From contig JANYJL010000261.1 in the NCBI GenBank assembly GCA_025361845.1, positions 1 through 32,076 on the forward strand: a stretch of 32,076 nucleotides of DNA, read 5' to 3'. The position numbers were made by a program, and so were the translations under genes. Below, piece by piece: positions 8,226 through 17,800 of this stretch. The notes beneath the pieces are model-generated. The model was not told where the DNA came from. It made no database searches and saw nothing but the letters and a program-made list of their open reading frames with translations. This DNA is from Rhizobacter sp. GTDB lineage: Bacteria; Pseudomonadota; Gammaproteobacteria; Burkholderiales; Burkholderiaceae_C. Position 1 is the first letter of the stretch; the number at the start of each line of letters is the position of its first letter.

Positions 8226-8497
8226 CCGTGACGAGCAACCTGGCCGAGCTGACCACCGAACTGAAGGCGCTGATCCTGGACGCTGCCGAAAAGCCGGCGC
8301 CTTCGGGCGGGCTGATGGACGACGAGCTGCTGTTCGGCCCCGGCAGTCGTCTCTCGCTCGATTCGCTCGATGCCTTGCAGATCTCGATGGCGATCCAGCA
8401 CCGTTACGGCGTGCGCATGCCCGACAGCAAGGAAACACGCCGCGCGCTGAGCACTGTCACGGTCTTGGCCAAGCATCTGCAAACACGGGCCGGCTGA
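8222..8497 (+). CDS. Acyl carrier protein
   Basis: A 91-residue protein with the phosphopantetheine attachment motif around Ser48 (RLSLDSLDALQIS) and the helical framework of ACPs (ELKALILDAA at the first helix, IQHRYGVRM after the Ser helix). The loop before the DSL motif is somewhat longer than in FabD-type housekeeping ACP, fitting a dedicated carrier protein. It probably carries the chain used by the two ketosynthases and the BtrH-like transferase of this operon. ATGA overlap with the permease upstream; 4 bp gap to the next gene. Confidence 0.9.
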   Translation: MTVTSNLAELTTELKALILDAAEKPAPSGGLMDDELLFGPGSRLSLDSLDALQISMAIQHRYGVRMPDSKETRRALSTVTVLAKHLQTRAG

Positions 8498-8501
8498 GCC
8501 G

Positions 8502-9569
8502 ATGAACGAGGTCTACGTTTCGGGCTGCGGACTCGCCAGTGCGCTCGGCGCCGACCTCGTGCAAGCCGTTCAAACGCTGCGCGATGGCGGCGTACCCACC
8601 GTCAATTTCGAAACCGCGCCGGGCCAGACCACGCCCTTCTTCGCGATCGCGCCGAGCGACGAAGATTGGTCCACCCGCGCGCGCCGCCTGGTGCGCGCCG
8701 CGGCCGCCGAGAGTGGTGCACTGGACGCACGCGACGGCACGCTCTTCGTCGCCTCCACCTCGTTCGACATGGGCCGCCGCGAACATGGCGATGCCTTCGA
8801 ACTCGACATCCAGGAGTATTCCGAACGCCTGGGCGACTGGCTCGATTGGCGCGGCCCGATCCTCACCGTCTGCACCGCCTGCACCTCGGCCGTCAATGCG
8901 CTGCTGAGCGCGAGCGCCCTGGTGCGTGCTGGCGACGCGGACGATGCACTGGTGGTCGGCATCGAGCTGTCGAACCAGTACACCGTCGGCGGCTTCCGCT
9001 CGATGCAGTTGCTATCGCCCACGGCGGCCCAGCCTTTTGGCGCCGCGCGCAACGGCCTGGTGCTCGGCGAAGCGGTGGCCGCCCTGCATCTGTCGAACCT
9101 GCCCTCGCGCTGGCGCCTGTGCGGTGGTGCCAACGTGGTCGATGCGAGCGACCCGGCCGGTGCCGTGAGCAGCGCGGTCGCCACGATGTGCCGATTGGCC
9201 TTGGCCCGCAGCGGCTTGCGAAATAGCGACATCGACCTCGTGAAGATGCAGGCCGCCGGCAGCCAACACAACGACGCCACCGAACTGGCCGGCCTGCGCC
9301 TGGCCTTCGAGCGTTTGCCGGCGCTGGTGTCCCTCAAAGGCTGGCTCGGCCACACGCTCGGCGCGGCCGGTGCGGCCGAGATTGCGCTGCTGCTGGCCTG
9401 CATCGAAGCCGATCTCTGGCCGGCGCCCAACTACCCGCTCGACCGGACGCTCGAAGCGGGCCTCGCTGGCAGTGCGCCACCGCGCCTGCGCCACGTGCTT
9501 GCCAGCATCCTCGGTTTCGGCGGTGGGCATGCGGCGGTGGTACTCGAAGACAGGGGTGCCTCTCGATGA
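8502..9569 (+). CDS. Beta-ketoacyl synthase (KAS I/II type) with altered active site
   Basis: A 355-residue thiolase-fold protein, shorter than FabF (about 410). The nucleophile Cys127 is present in VCTACTSA, and the second catalytic His284 is present in GWLGHTLGAAGAAE. The first catalytic His, normally in the HGTxTxxxD motif, is replaced: the aligned stretch MQAAGSQHND has Gln250 at that position. Such a Cys-Gln-His set is unusual for KAS I/II and might change decarboxylation or make the protein a chain-length partner. The alignment was done by eye. It overlaps the next gene by 4 bp (ATGA), and that product also resembles a ketosynthase fragment. Confidence 0.85.
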   Translation: MNEVYVSGCGLASALGADLVQAVQTLRDGGVPTVNFETAPGQTTPFFAIAPSDEDWSTRARRLVRAAAAESGALDARDGTLFVASTSFDMGRREHGDAFELDIQEYSERLGDWLDWRGPILTVCTACTSAVNALLSASALVRAGDADDALVVGIELSNQYTVGGFRSMQLLSPTAAQPFGAARNGLVLGEAVAALHLSNLPSRWRLCGGANVVDASDPAGAVSSAVATMCRLALARSGLRNSDIDLVKMQAAGSQHNDATELAGLRLAFERLPALVSLKGWLGHTLGAAGAAEIALLLACIEADLWPAPNYPLDRTLEAGLAGSAPPRLRHVLASILGFGGGHAAVVLEDRGASR

Positions 9570-10063
9570 ACACCTGGCGAACGCTCGCGCACCACGACGC
9601 CGCGGTTCCCGACGACTGGCGCGAACGTTTGATCGCGCGGCTGCCGGAGCGCCCGCGCCGCATCGGCCTGTGGGCCGAACTCGCGCTGCACGGTGCCCGC
9701 ACGTGTCTCGATGCCGCCGGCGAAGACACCCTGCCACCCGGTGCCTTGTTGTGCGTCGCCAGCCTGCGTGGCCCGGTCGAGGCGACACGCGCCGCGATGG
9801 CCGAGCGCGCCACGCGCGGCTCCCCGATGCCCTTCACCTTCCTGCAAAGCCAGCCCAGCCAAATGCTCGCCGCGCTGTGCCAGCACCTGCACTGGGGCGG
9901 TGACGCGCGCTTCGTGCTGAGCCGCGATACGCAGGCCCTGCTGCGCCTGGTGCAGCTCGAATGCGGCCCCGCCGGGCTCTTGCTCGGGCGGGTGGACGAA
10001 GGCGCAGTGCCGCACTCCGAGTGGTGGCGCATGGTGCCGGGCGACGCCGAATTGCGGGGTTGA
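9566..10063 (+). CDS. Short ketosynthase-N-like protein (possible chain-length-factor subunit)
   Basis: A 165-residue protein. The middle part (SPMPFTFLQSQPSQMLAALC… and RFVLSRDTQALLRLVQLE) resembles the small beta-ketoacyl-synthase-like N-terminal domains found next to KAS genes in aryl-polyene and related clusters. No catalytic Cys in a KAS context is visible, so it is probably structural or partner-like rather than a condensing enzyme. ATGA overlap with the KAS gene argues for a stoichiometric partner. It is the last gene of the coupled run. Family assignment is tentative. Confidence 0.65.
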   Translation: MNTWRTLAHHDAAVPDDWRERLIARLPERPRRIGLWAELALHGARTCLDAAGEDTLPPGALLCVASLRGPVEATRAAMAERATRGSPMPFTFLQSQPSQMLAALCQHLHWGGDARFVLSRDTQALLRLVQLECGPAGLLLGRVDEGAVPHSEWWRMVPGDAELRG

Positions 10064-10139
10064 GCAGCGGCCGCACCCGAACGCGGGGTTGACCTGTGGT
10101 CTGGCCGACGGGACCATGCATCCATTGCCGAACGCCTGG

Positions 10140-10301
10140 ATGAACCGCATGGACACGCCCCCGCCGAACCGGCCCGTTCCCTTCAAGCCCATCGAGCCGA
10201 ACGACGCGCAAATGCTCGCCTGGCTGCGCTTGCGCCAGGAGATGCTCGAGCTGCATGCGCGGCTCGAGTACGTGAAGCTGATGCTGAAGATCGGGGCCTG
10301 A
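10140..10301 (+). CDS. Tiny conserved-looking protein
   Basis: A protein of about 53 residues, MNRMDTPPPNRPVPFKPIEP then a charged amphipathic helix LRQEMLELHARLEYVKLMLK. No signal or membrane segment. I do not recognise a named family. The helix could be a coiled coil. It lies 76 bp after the biosynthetic operon, so it may be its last member or independent. The start is uncertain: ATG 10116, 10140 and 10149 are all in frame. Confidence 0.5.
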   Translation: MNRMDTPPPNRPVPFKPIEPNDAQMLAWLRLRQEMLELHARLEYVKLMLKIGA

Positions 10302-10383
10302 GCGAGCCCACCTGCTCACTCTATGATGGCGGCCGCCCCGGCCGTGTTTCGGTCTTCACCCACCGGGTCGGATCGGAAACTTG

Positions 10384-11337
10384 ATGCGAGGCAGTGCCCT
10401 GAACCTGGACAGCCGGTCTTACCGCGGCAGCGGCGGCATCGTCTTCATCGTCATGGCGCTGATGTGCTTCGGCGCGCTCGACACGACGACCAAGTTCGCA
10501 TCGGCCACCGCACCGCTCGTCATGGCGCTCTGGATGCGCTACCTCGTGCAGGCGGGCTTGACGACAGCGATGCTGTGGCCGAGCCGCGGGACACGGCTCT
10601 TCCGCACGGCGCGTCCGGTGCTTCAGTTCGTGCGCGGTCTGCTGTTGCTGACTTGCAGCGGCATCGCCTTTCTCAGCCTGCGTGTCATGCCGGTCGGCGA
10701 GTTCACGGCCATCGCGATGCTCACGCCCTTGCTGCTGACCGTGATCGCGGCCGTGATGCTGCGCGAGCAGGTGTCGTGGTTGCGCTGGCTGTGCGTGGTG
10801 GGTGGCTTCGGCGGCGCGATGTTCGTGATCCGCCCGGGCAAGGACCTGTTCCATTGGGCGATGCTGCTGCCGCTGGTTCTGGTGGCGGCCAACACGGCGT
10901 TCCAGGCCTTGACCAGCCGCATGGCGCGGACCGAGGACCCCGGCACGATGCACGCCTACACCGGCATCGTGGGGCTGCTTCTGACGTCTTCGGCATTGCC
11001 GTTGGCGTGGCAGGCCTTGCCGCGGACCATCTGGGCCGCGATCGTGCTGATGGGTGTGCTCAGCACGCTCGGGCACTTCCTGCTGATCATGGCCTACACG
11101 CGTGCCCCGGTGGCGATATTGACTCCCTACCTGTACCTTCAGATCGCCTTCGCCGCCCTGGGCGGCTGGCTCGTGTTCGCGCATGTGCCCGACGCGTGGT
11201 CGCTCGCGGGCATCGCCCTGGTCGCGGTCAGCGGCGTGTTCGGCACCTGGCTCACCGGGCGCGAACGGCTGGCGCGCAAGCAGCTCGAATCGCCTGAATC
11301 CTCCATCGCGGCGATTGCCGGGGCCGATGCGAACTAA
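10384..11337 (+). CDS. EamA/DMT family transporter
   Basis: A 317-residue integral membrane protein with about ten hydrophobic helices in two EamA-type repeats (first repeat about residues 18-145, second about 160-295). The motifs LSLRVMPVGEFTAIAMLTPLLLT and AYTRAPVAILTPYLYLQIAFA sit where EamA proteins have their repeated helix ends. The family exports or imports small metabolites; the substrate cannot be told from sequence. The first base triplet of the longest frame is TTG 10381, but ATG 10384 is the natural start. A TATGAT sequence at 10322-10327 could be a -10 box. The end overlaps the convergent minus-strand gene by 4 bp. Confidence 0.88.
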   Translation: MRGSALNLDSRSYRGSGGIVFIVMALMCFGALDTTTKFASATAPLVMALWMRYLVQAGLTTAMLWPSRGTRLFRTARPVLQFVRGLLLLTCSGIAFLSLRVMPVGEFTAIAMLTPLLLTVIAAVMLREQVSWLRWLCVVGGFGGAMFVIRPGKDLFHWAMLLPLVLVAANTAFQALTSRMARTEDPGTMHAYTGIVGLLLTSSALPLAWQALPRTIWAAIVLMGVLSTLGHFLLIMAYTRAPVAILTPYLYLQIAFAALGGWLVFAHVPDAWSLAGIALVAVSGVFGTWLTGRERLARKQLESPESSIAAIAGADAN

Positions 11338-11954
11338 CCCCGATCGGGCCGTGACGAATCGGCGGCCTGGCCGAGTGCCGCGAGTGTCTCGAGATGCCGT
11401 GCCAGAACGAAAGCCTCGGCGGCGCGCACGCTCGGTATGCGTGGCCGCAGCACACCGCCAAGTTCGGTGACACCGCCGCCGAGGCAGACACCCTCTTCGA
11501 ACAGGTCGAAGCCGGTCTTGTCGATGGCGAGCGGCGGATGCGCGCCGTGCGGGCAAGGCGTGAAGCACGGGAAGCGCGCCGGCCGCGCAACGATGTGGTG
11601 GCGGCCCATGGTCAGCGGGATGTCGGCTATCAGCGGCCGGGGGCCGAGCGTGGGCCGTGCTGCGGCCACCGGGCCGCGCCGATGAAACGCCAGCCATTGG
11701 GCGCGAACCTCGATGGCGTGCGGGCACTCCGTCTCCGTGCAGGTCAGGCGCAGCAGCACCGCGCGCTCGACACGCAACTCGTCACACCAGAACTGCTCGC
11801 GGCGCTGGCCGCGCGCATCGATGCGTGCCGCCACCGCGACCGTGTGCGCGCCGTGGGGTGTCGTCACCCTGGACGTTCCCTTCCAGCGGGTGCCGAAGGG
11901 AGCCGTTGTCGGCACCCGGCGATCGGTTTCGTCGATGAGTTCAAGAACATTCAT
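11334..11954 (-). CDS. Protein of unknown function
   Basis: A 206-residue protein, MNVLELIDETDRRVPTTAPF to DSSRPDRG. There is a very good ribosome binding site (AAGGAGG, 7 nt before ATG 11954), which supports the minus strand over the open plus-strand frame. The protein is soluble with scattered Cys and His residues (LTCTETECPHAIEVRAQW; FPCFTPCPHGAHPP), possibly metal binding. I do not recognise a family. Its stop overlaps the EamA stop in a convergent arrangement with almost no space for a terminator. Confidence 0.65.
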   Translation of the reverse strand: MNVLELIDETDRRVPTTAPFGTRWKGTSRVTTPHGAHTVAVAARIDARGQRREQFWCDELRVERAVLLRLTCTETECPHAIEVRAQWLAFHRRGPVAAARPTLGPRPLIADIPLTMGRHHIVARPARFPCFTPCPHGAHPPLAIDKTGFDLFEEGVCLGGGVTELGGVLRPRIPSVRAAEAFVLARHLETLAALGQAADSSRPDRG

Positions 11955-12017
11955 GGCGCATCCTCCTTGGGGTGGGGACGATGCGCCGCGGCCCGTGGCA
12001 GCGTCAAGGGATAGACC

Positions 12018-12029
12018 GGGTCGCGACCC
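12018..12029. promoter_or_regulatory. Perfect 12-bp palindrome in divergent intergenic region
   Basis: GGGTCGCGACCC is a perfect palindrome in the 298-bp gap (11955-12252) between the minus-strand unknown gene and the kinase gene. It may be an operator for one or both. Nothing else in the gap stands out; no convincing -35/-10 pair was found. Confidence 0.25.
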
Positions 12030-12252
12030 CCGGGCTTTGCTTGCGCGCAGCGAGGCTGCGTGCTAGCCGGTTCACTCGTTCACGCCGGCCGCGGTGCCGG
12101 TCACGCAGTGTTGCCCCGGCAGCTTGCCCACCACGTTCCTGGCCTCGCAGGGGGTGGCGGCCCCATAGGCAATCGCTTATTCTTCACACGAGGTCCGGGA
12201 TTTGGCGGCGCATACGCCGGTCGCCTGCCTTCGGGCCGCGCCAGAGGGGGCG

Positions 12253-14166
12253 ATGAGCGAAGAAGCTTATCCGGACGCATTGCCTGTCGGGCATCGGTTG
12301 CATTGGTATGGGCTCGAGCATGTGCTCGGCCAAGGCGGCTTCGGCATCACCTACCTCGCCCGCGACACCAACCTCGACCGCCGCGTCGCGATCAAGGAGT
12401 ACCTGCCCGGCGACTACGCGCGGCGCCGCCCCGACACCACCGTCTGGCCGCGCACCGAGTCGCACGCCGAGCGCTATGCCTGGGGCCTCGAACGCTTCGC
12501 GCTGGAGGCGCGCACCCTGGCGCGCTTCGATCACCCCAGCATCGTGCGCGTGCACTCGGTTTTCGAGGCGAACAACACGGCGTACATGGTGATGCGTTTC
12601 GAGGAAGGCGAAAACCTCGCAACGTTGCTGGACCGGGTGGGCACGCTGCCGGAGAGTGCGGTACTGAACAGCCTCCTGACGATCCTCGACGGTCTGCAAC
12701 TCGTGCACGACGCCGGCTTCATTCATCGCGACATCAAGCCCGAGAACATCTACGTGCGCAAGGACGGCACGCCGGTGTTGCTCGATTTCGGTTCCGCACG
12801 GCAGTCGCTTGGGCGTGCCAAGACGATGACGATCCTGGTGGCGCCGGGGTACGCGCCCCTGGAACAGTATTACGGCGACGCGGCCACGCAAGGCCCGTGG
12901 ACCGACATCTACGGGCTCGGCGCCACCTGCTACCGGGCGATTGCCGGGCGCGCGCCGCTGGATGCCATTGCGCGCGCGAAAGGGGTGCTGGGCAGCGCCC
13001 GGGAAATGCTGGAGTTGGCGGTCGATGCCGGGCGCGGGCGCTATGGCGAACGGCTGCTGGCGGCGGTTGACCATGCCATGCGCTTGAGCGAACGGGATCG
13101 CCCGCAAAGCATCGCCGAGTGGCGGCGCGAGATTGTTGCAGCGCCCGCGCCGGCCGTGGTGTCACCCGGGGCTGTCGCGCCGGCTCCACCGGCCGCGCCA
13201 CCGCCATCGGCGGCACTGTCGACGCCTGGATCTCTGCCCCTTGCAGGCGACTCACCCGAAGCACGCGCCGTGCCCCCCGCTCGGCGCCCGGCGCTGACGT
13301 GGGGTGCACTGGCAGGGGCGAGTGCACTGGCTGCAAGTGCCGTCATGGTGTTGCCCGTGTGGCGAAACACGTCGACGCCGGTGACGATGGCTCAACCTGT
13401 GGCGCCAGCGCCGTCGGCAGTGGCTTCGGGTGCGGGTGCGGGCGCGCCGGCTGCGCCTGCTCAAGCTGTCACGAGGATGCCGGTCGAGACGCACGTCGTC
13501 GCGCCTGGCAACGCGGACTCCGCAGCCATCGCATCGCCAACGCCGCCCACGCAGACCTCACCACCAACGGAAATTGCGATGAATCGCCGCGGGCCGCCAG
13601 CACCCGGTGGAGCGGGAACGAAACATGTGCAGACGGTGTCGCCCGACCTCGGGGTCATGAACATGAAGCCGGTTCCGCCGGTATCGAAGGAATCGACACC
13701 ACCGCCGATGGCAGCGGCGTCGGTGCCGCTCGATACTGGCCCGCTGCCCTCCGCAGCGGTGGCCGTGGCCCCTACGCTGCCGGTGACATTGACGACCCCG
13801 GCGCCCGCCGTGATCCCGTCGGTGGCCATGCAGACGGGGTCGCGCGACGGCGGAACTGCACACCGGGCCCGCGACGAGCAACTCGACGCTGCCGATGCCG
13901 CGTTGCGACGCGGTGAGCATGCAGCTGCGGCGGAAATTCTCGCGCCCTTGGCACGGGCAGGCGTGTTCCGGGCGCAGGCGATGCTCGGGCGAGCCTACGA
14001 GGGGACGTCCGGGCCCAACGCCGACTACTTCCAAGCCTATGTCTGGTACAGCGTTGCCGCGCGCAACGGCGAGCCCAGCGCGTCGGCATTGAGAGACAAG
14101 GTCGCGGGCAAGTTGCAGCCTGCCGAGATTCAGCAGGCCGGACGACTTGTCGAGACGCTCAAGTGA
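12253..14166 (+). CDS. Membrane-anchored Ser/Thr protein kinase with Sel1-like periplasmic tail
   Basis: A 637-residue protein. Kinase domain at about residues 15-290: glycine loop GQGGFG (26-31), VAIK with Lys48, catalytic HRDIKPEN (158-165) and DFG (178-180). The RVAIKEYLPGDYARR stretch is typical of a proteobacterial Hanks-type kinase subgroup. A single membrane helix (LTWGALAGASALAASAVMVLPVW) lies near 345-368. It is followed by a long Pro/Ala/Thr-rich linker and a C-terminal Sel1/TPR-like region (about 555-637, DAALRRGEHAAAAEILAPL…AYVWYSVAA). ATG 12253 follows a purine-rich AGAGGGGG stretch; upstream in-frame residues do not fit the family. It probably phosphorylates cytosolic targets in response to an envelope signal; targets are unknown. 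Confidence 0.9.
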   Translation: MSEEAYPDALPVGHRLHWYGLEHVLGQGGFGITYLARDTNLDRRVAIKEYLPGDYARRRPDTTVWPRTESHAERYAWGLERFALEARTLARFDHPSIVRVHSVFEANNTAYMVMRFEEGENLATLLDRVGTLPESAVLNSLLTILDGLQLVHDAGFIHRDIKPENIYVRKDGTPVLLDFGSARQSLGRAKTMTILVAPGYAPLEQYYGDAATQGPWTDIYGLGATCYRAIAGRAPLDAIARAKGVLGSAREMLELAVDAGRGRYGERLLAAVDHAMRLSERDRPQSIAEWRREIVAAPAPAVVSPGAVAPAPPAAPPPSAALSTPGSLPLAGDSPEARAVPPARRPALTWGALAGASALAASAVMVLPVWRNTSTPVTMAQPVAPAPSAVASGAGAGAPAAPAQAVTRMPVETHVVAPGNADSAAIASPTPPTQTSPPTEIAMNRRGPPAPGGAGTKHVQTVSPDLGVMNMKPVPPVSKESTPPPMAAASVPLDTGPLPSAAVAVAPTLPVTLTTPAPAVIPSVAMQTGSRDGGTAHRARDEQLDAADAALRRGEHAAAAEILAPLARAGVFRAQAMLGRAYEGTSGPNADYFQAYVWYSVAARNGEPSASALRDKVAGKLQPAEIQQAGRLVETLK

Positions 14167-14220
14167 TCGATCTCGTCCACCGCCGACACCATCAACTGAT
14201 CCTCCAACGCAAGTACCCCC

Positions 14221-14829
14221 ATGAGCCGGAAGTCGAATCTTGCATCGAGGGCTTGCGCACTGCTGCTGCTCGCCTGCGCGCTGGCCGGCTGCGCCAGCGA
14301 CCAGCAGAAGATCAATGCCATCACTGCGGTCAACCACGGGTTTCGTGTCGAGTACGAGAAGGTGCTCGCAGAGCAAGGCTCGCGCGTCTACAAGCTCGGC
14401 CGCGCCGACGCGTTCGTGGCGATGCGCGTGGCGCTCGCCACACTGGGGTTGCACACCGAACACCAGGACATGGCGCTGGGTTATCTGGCCGTCGCTGCGA
14501 AGGCGCCGCTGCCGCTGACCGATGAAGAGTGGCGCGACGCGTCGCAGGTCGACCTGCCGCTGCTGCGCCGCCTGATCGAGCCGCATGTCGGCATCGCGGC
14601 GAACTTCGTGCAGTTCGAGCCGCAGGGACTGGAGGTGGTGATCAACGCCACCTTCCTCGAAGGCGCCAACAGCACCGAGGTGTCGCTCACCGTGCGCCTG
14701 CGCGAAATCGCTCCGCCACGGTCGGGCTGGCCGCGGCGCGAATACGTGTCGCCGCGCGTGCTGCACGTCGGACTCGACAAAATCTTCGCCGCCTTCGAGC
14801 GCGAAATTCGCGCCGGCCCGCAGCGCTGA
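14221..14829 (+). CDS. Lipoprotein of unknown function
   Basis: A 202-residue protein with a lipoprotein signal peptide (lipobox LAGC, Cys24). The mature part is mixed alpha/beta: a helical start, then a beta-rich segment (VQFEPQGLEVVINATFLEGANSTEVSLTVRLREI) and a C-terminal amphipathic helix (LDKIFAAFEREIRAG). I recognise no specific family. It starts 54 bp after the kinase and on the same strand, so the two may be co-transcribed and both act at the envelope. Confidence 0.75.
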   Translation: MSRKSNLASRACALLLLACALAGCASDQQKINAITAVNHGFRVEYEKVLAEQGSRVYKLGRADAFVAMRVALATLGLHTEHQDMALGYLAVAAKAPLPLTDEEWRDASQVDLPLLRRLIEPHVGIAANFVQFEPQGLEVVINATFLEGANSTEVSLTVRLREIAPPRSGWPRREYVSPRVLHVGLDKIFAAFEREIRAGPQR

Positions 14830-14854
14830 GGCGCGCTGCGCCTGCCGGCGAACC

Positions 14855-17800
14855 CTAGCCGCGCAGGCCGGCGTGGACGGCCTGCGTTTCCGATGACGGC
14901 AGACCGGCCACGCGCGCTGCGAGCACGGCTTGCAGGCGCCGATACGTTGCCTGCGCTTCGGCCAACTCGCCACGACGCTGCTGGCATTGCATCAAGTGGC
15001 GGTAGAAGCCCTCGCACAGTTCGTCGGCGTCGATGCAGCGCAGGTAGCAGTCGACTGCGGTGGCGCCGAGCCCGCCGTCTTCCCAGCGCTGCCCCACGTT
15101 GCTCAGCGAGCGCAACAGGCGGGCACGCAATTGTTCGCGTCGCGCCATGTAGGCCGGTTGTTCGGCCTCGTCGGAGAGGAACGGGCCCGGGTAGAGCGCC
15201 AGCGCTTCGTCCACCAGCGCGTGCAGCGCAGGGTCGGGGGCACGCATGTCGCTCGCGCGCAGCCGTGCATCGAGTTCGGCGAGCAGGTGGTCCAGCGCCC
15301 AGGTGTCCAGCCAGCACAGCGAGGCATTCAGGCTGAGCCGGCCGTCGCTCAGCCGCAGGGCGTCGTCTTCCTCGAAGATGCGCCGCAGCCGATGCAGCGT
15401 GGCCGTGAACGACTTGTGCGCATAGTCCGCATCGACCCGCGGCCACAAGGCGTCGGCCAGCAGATCGGCGCGCACCTCGCGGCCGCCCATCGCGACCAGC
15501 ACCTTCAGCAACTCGACCGGCCGGCCGGGCCCTTTGGCCGAGAACTCAACTGGCTCGCCCGCGCGCTGCAAGGCGAAGCGCCCCAGTGTCGTGATCTGGA
15601 ACGCCCAAGGCCACTGCCGCAGTCGCAACGCCGCGGGCGGTGGCGCGAGGCGCGCCGACTTGATGAAAGTGCGTGTCTGGTCGATCGCCATGCCGCGGCG
15701 CAGGGCCACCGCGCACAAGCCGCCGAGCACTTCCGGCGCCAACCCGGCAACGTGGTGCACACCCAGTTCGCGCGCCAGTGCCAACCCGGCTTGCAGCGGC
15801 ACCACGGCGGCGGGCTCGTCGTCGAACGCGATGCTGGCCGAGGCCTGTGTCAGCAACACCGCCAGGCACGGCAGCGGGCTGGCCAGGCGTGTCGCCAGCG
15901 CCTCGGCACCGCGCACATGGGCCTCGGCGCCCGAGCGGTCGCCCGCGGCCGCGAGCAATTGCGAGATCGCCAGGCGCGCCAGGCACTCGAGCCACGGCAG
16001 GCCGACCTCGACGGACAGCAGCGCTGCGGCCCGCAGATTGCGCAGCGCCACGCCCGCGTTCCCTTCGGCGCGTGCGAGCCAGCCGCGCAGGAAATGGACG
16101 AAGGCGCGGTCGCCGCGCCGCAGTGTCATCGTCTCGACACGGTCGAGCTCGGCGCGTGCCAGCTCGACATCACCCAGCCCGAGCGCAGCGGCGGCGCAGA
16201 GCATGCGCAGCCAGGCATCGCTGCCGTGCACGGCGTCGGCCTCGCTGGCCGCCAAGCCGTCGCGCGCTGCCGCCAGTGCGGCGGCCGGCTGGCCGTCCAC
16301 CAGCTGGCGCAAGGCATGGGCCAGGGCCAGCGCGATCCGCGTGGTGCCGCTGTCCGGATCGGTGCCTCGGGCGATCGATCCGGCAGCGCCGATGTCGCCT
16401 CGCAACAAGGCGGCGGTCGAGCGCGCAAGCTCGCCGTGGACCCCGGCATCTGCGTGACGCGCGTGACCGGGCTGCGCCACGCTGCGATGGCCCGGGTCGC
16501 GCCACAACCGGGCTACCGTGACGGCGACTGGCGTGGCCGCGTCCTCACCCGCCGCCGCGTCACAGCGGTCGAACTCGACCAGCCATCGGTCCAGCTCGCA
16601 GAGATCGTCGAACCCGGCGAGCACGGCCTCGATCACGCCGACGCAGCAGCGCGCCATGCCACGCGCTTCGGCGCTGCGCTTGAAGAGCTCGAATGCCGCC
16701 TCGAACCGGCGCTGCGCGACGCGCGGGCTGGTGTGCAGGAGCGCCGCGCCGTGGGCCTGCAACAGCACGGCGTCATCGCCGAGCAGCGGCGGCGGCAGCA
16801 GTTCGAGCCAGGCGGCCAGGGTGGCGTGGCGTCCCTGTGCAAGCATGCCGTCGGCCTGCTCGGCGGCAATGGCGGCGACGTCCGGCCAAGCCTTGCATTC
16901 GACGAACAGCGCGATCGCATCCTCGGGCTGGCCCGACTCGCGCAGCAACAGCGCGGCGCGCCGCAAGGCATCCGGCCCCAGGGCATGCGGCAGGTCGCGG
17001 GCCGCGCGGCGCAACAGGAATTCGCGCAACAGGGGATGAAACAGGAACACCCGCCGGCCCGCGCCAACGAGTTCCCGCACGAAGTAGTCGTGCAAGGCCA
17101 GGTTGAGCAACACCCGCCCGGCCGATTCGTCGCCGGACAGCACGCGAGCGACCTCGATGGTGACGCGCGGCAGACAAGCGATCTCGAGCAAGAGGCGCTG
17201 GGTCGAGGGTTCGAAGCGCTCGAAGATCTCTCCGGCCAGGTAGTCGAACACGACCTGGGGTGGCGCTTCGCCCGGCGACTGCCCGTGCCGCTCGGTGAGT
17301 TTGTGGTGCTCGACCATCAACACGAGTGCGGCCGCCCAGCCATCGGCGCGTTGATGCAAGTGCAGCAGGCTGTCCGGCGTCAAGGGTTTGCCGCGCAAGC
17401 GCGCCATCTCGGCCAGCTCCGCTGCGGTGAGCTTGAGATCGTCGACGCCCAGGCACACCATCTGGCCGCTCACCTGCAGCCGCGCCAGACCGACCGGCGG
17501 CGGCGTGCGGCTGGTGACGATGACGCAGCAGTGGCGCGGCAGCTGTGCCAGGCCCGCTTCGAGGATGGCCAACAAGGGGCTGTCGGTCGACAGTTCGTGC
17601 AGGTTGTCAAGCACCAGCGCGGTCGGCCCGGCGGCGCCTGCAAACAGCGCGCGAAAGAAGCGCCGTGCGAATGCCGCGACATCGCCGCGATGTTCGGGAC
17701 CGAAGGTGGGCAGGACCGCGCCGTCGGCGCGGAGCTTGCGCGTGGCGTGCGCAAGGAAGTGAAGGAAGGTTTCGCCGTCGTCGTCGTCGCGGTCGACCTG

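Noticed and set aside
11394-12014. Plus-strand open frame opposite the unknown minus-strand gene
   Set aside because: The minus strand has an excellent AAGGAGG ribosome binding site at correct spacing; the plus-strand frame has none and is Arg-rich.
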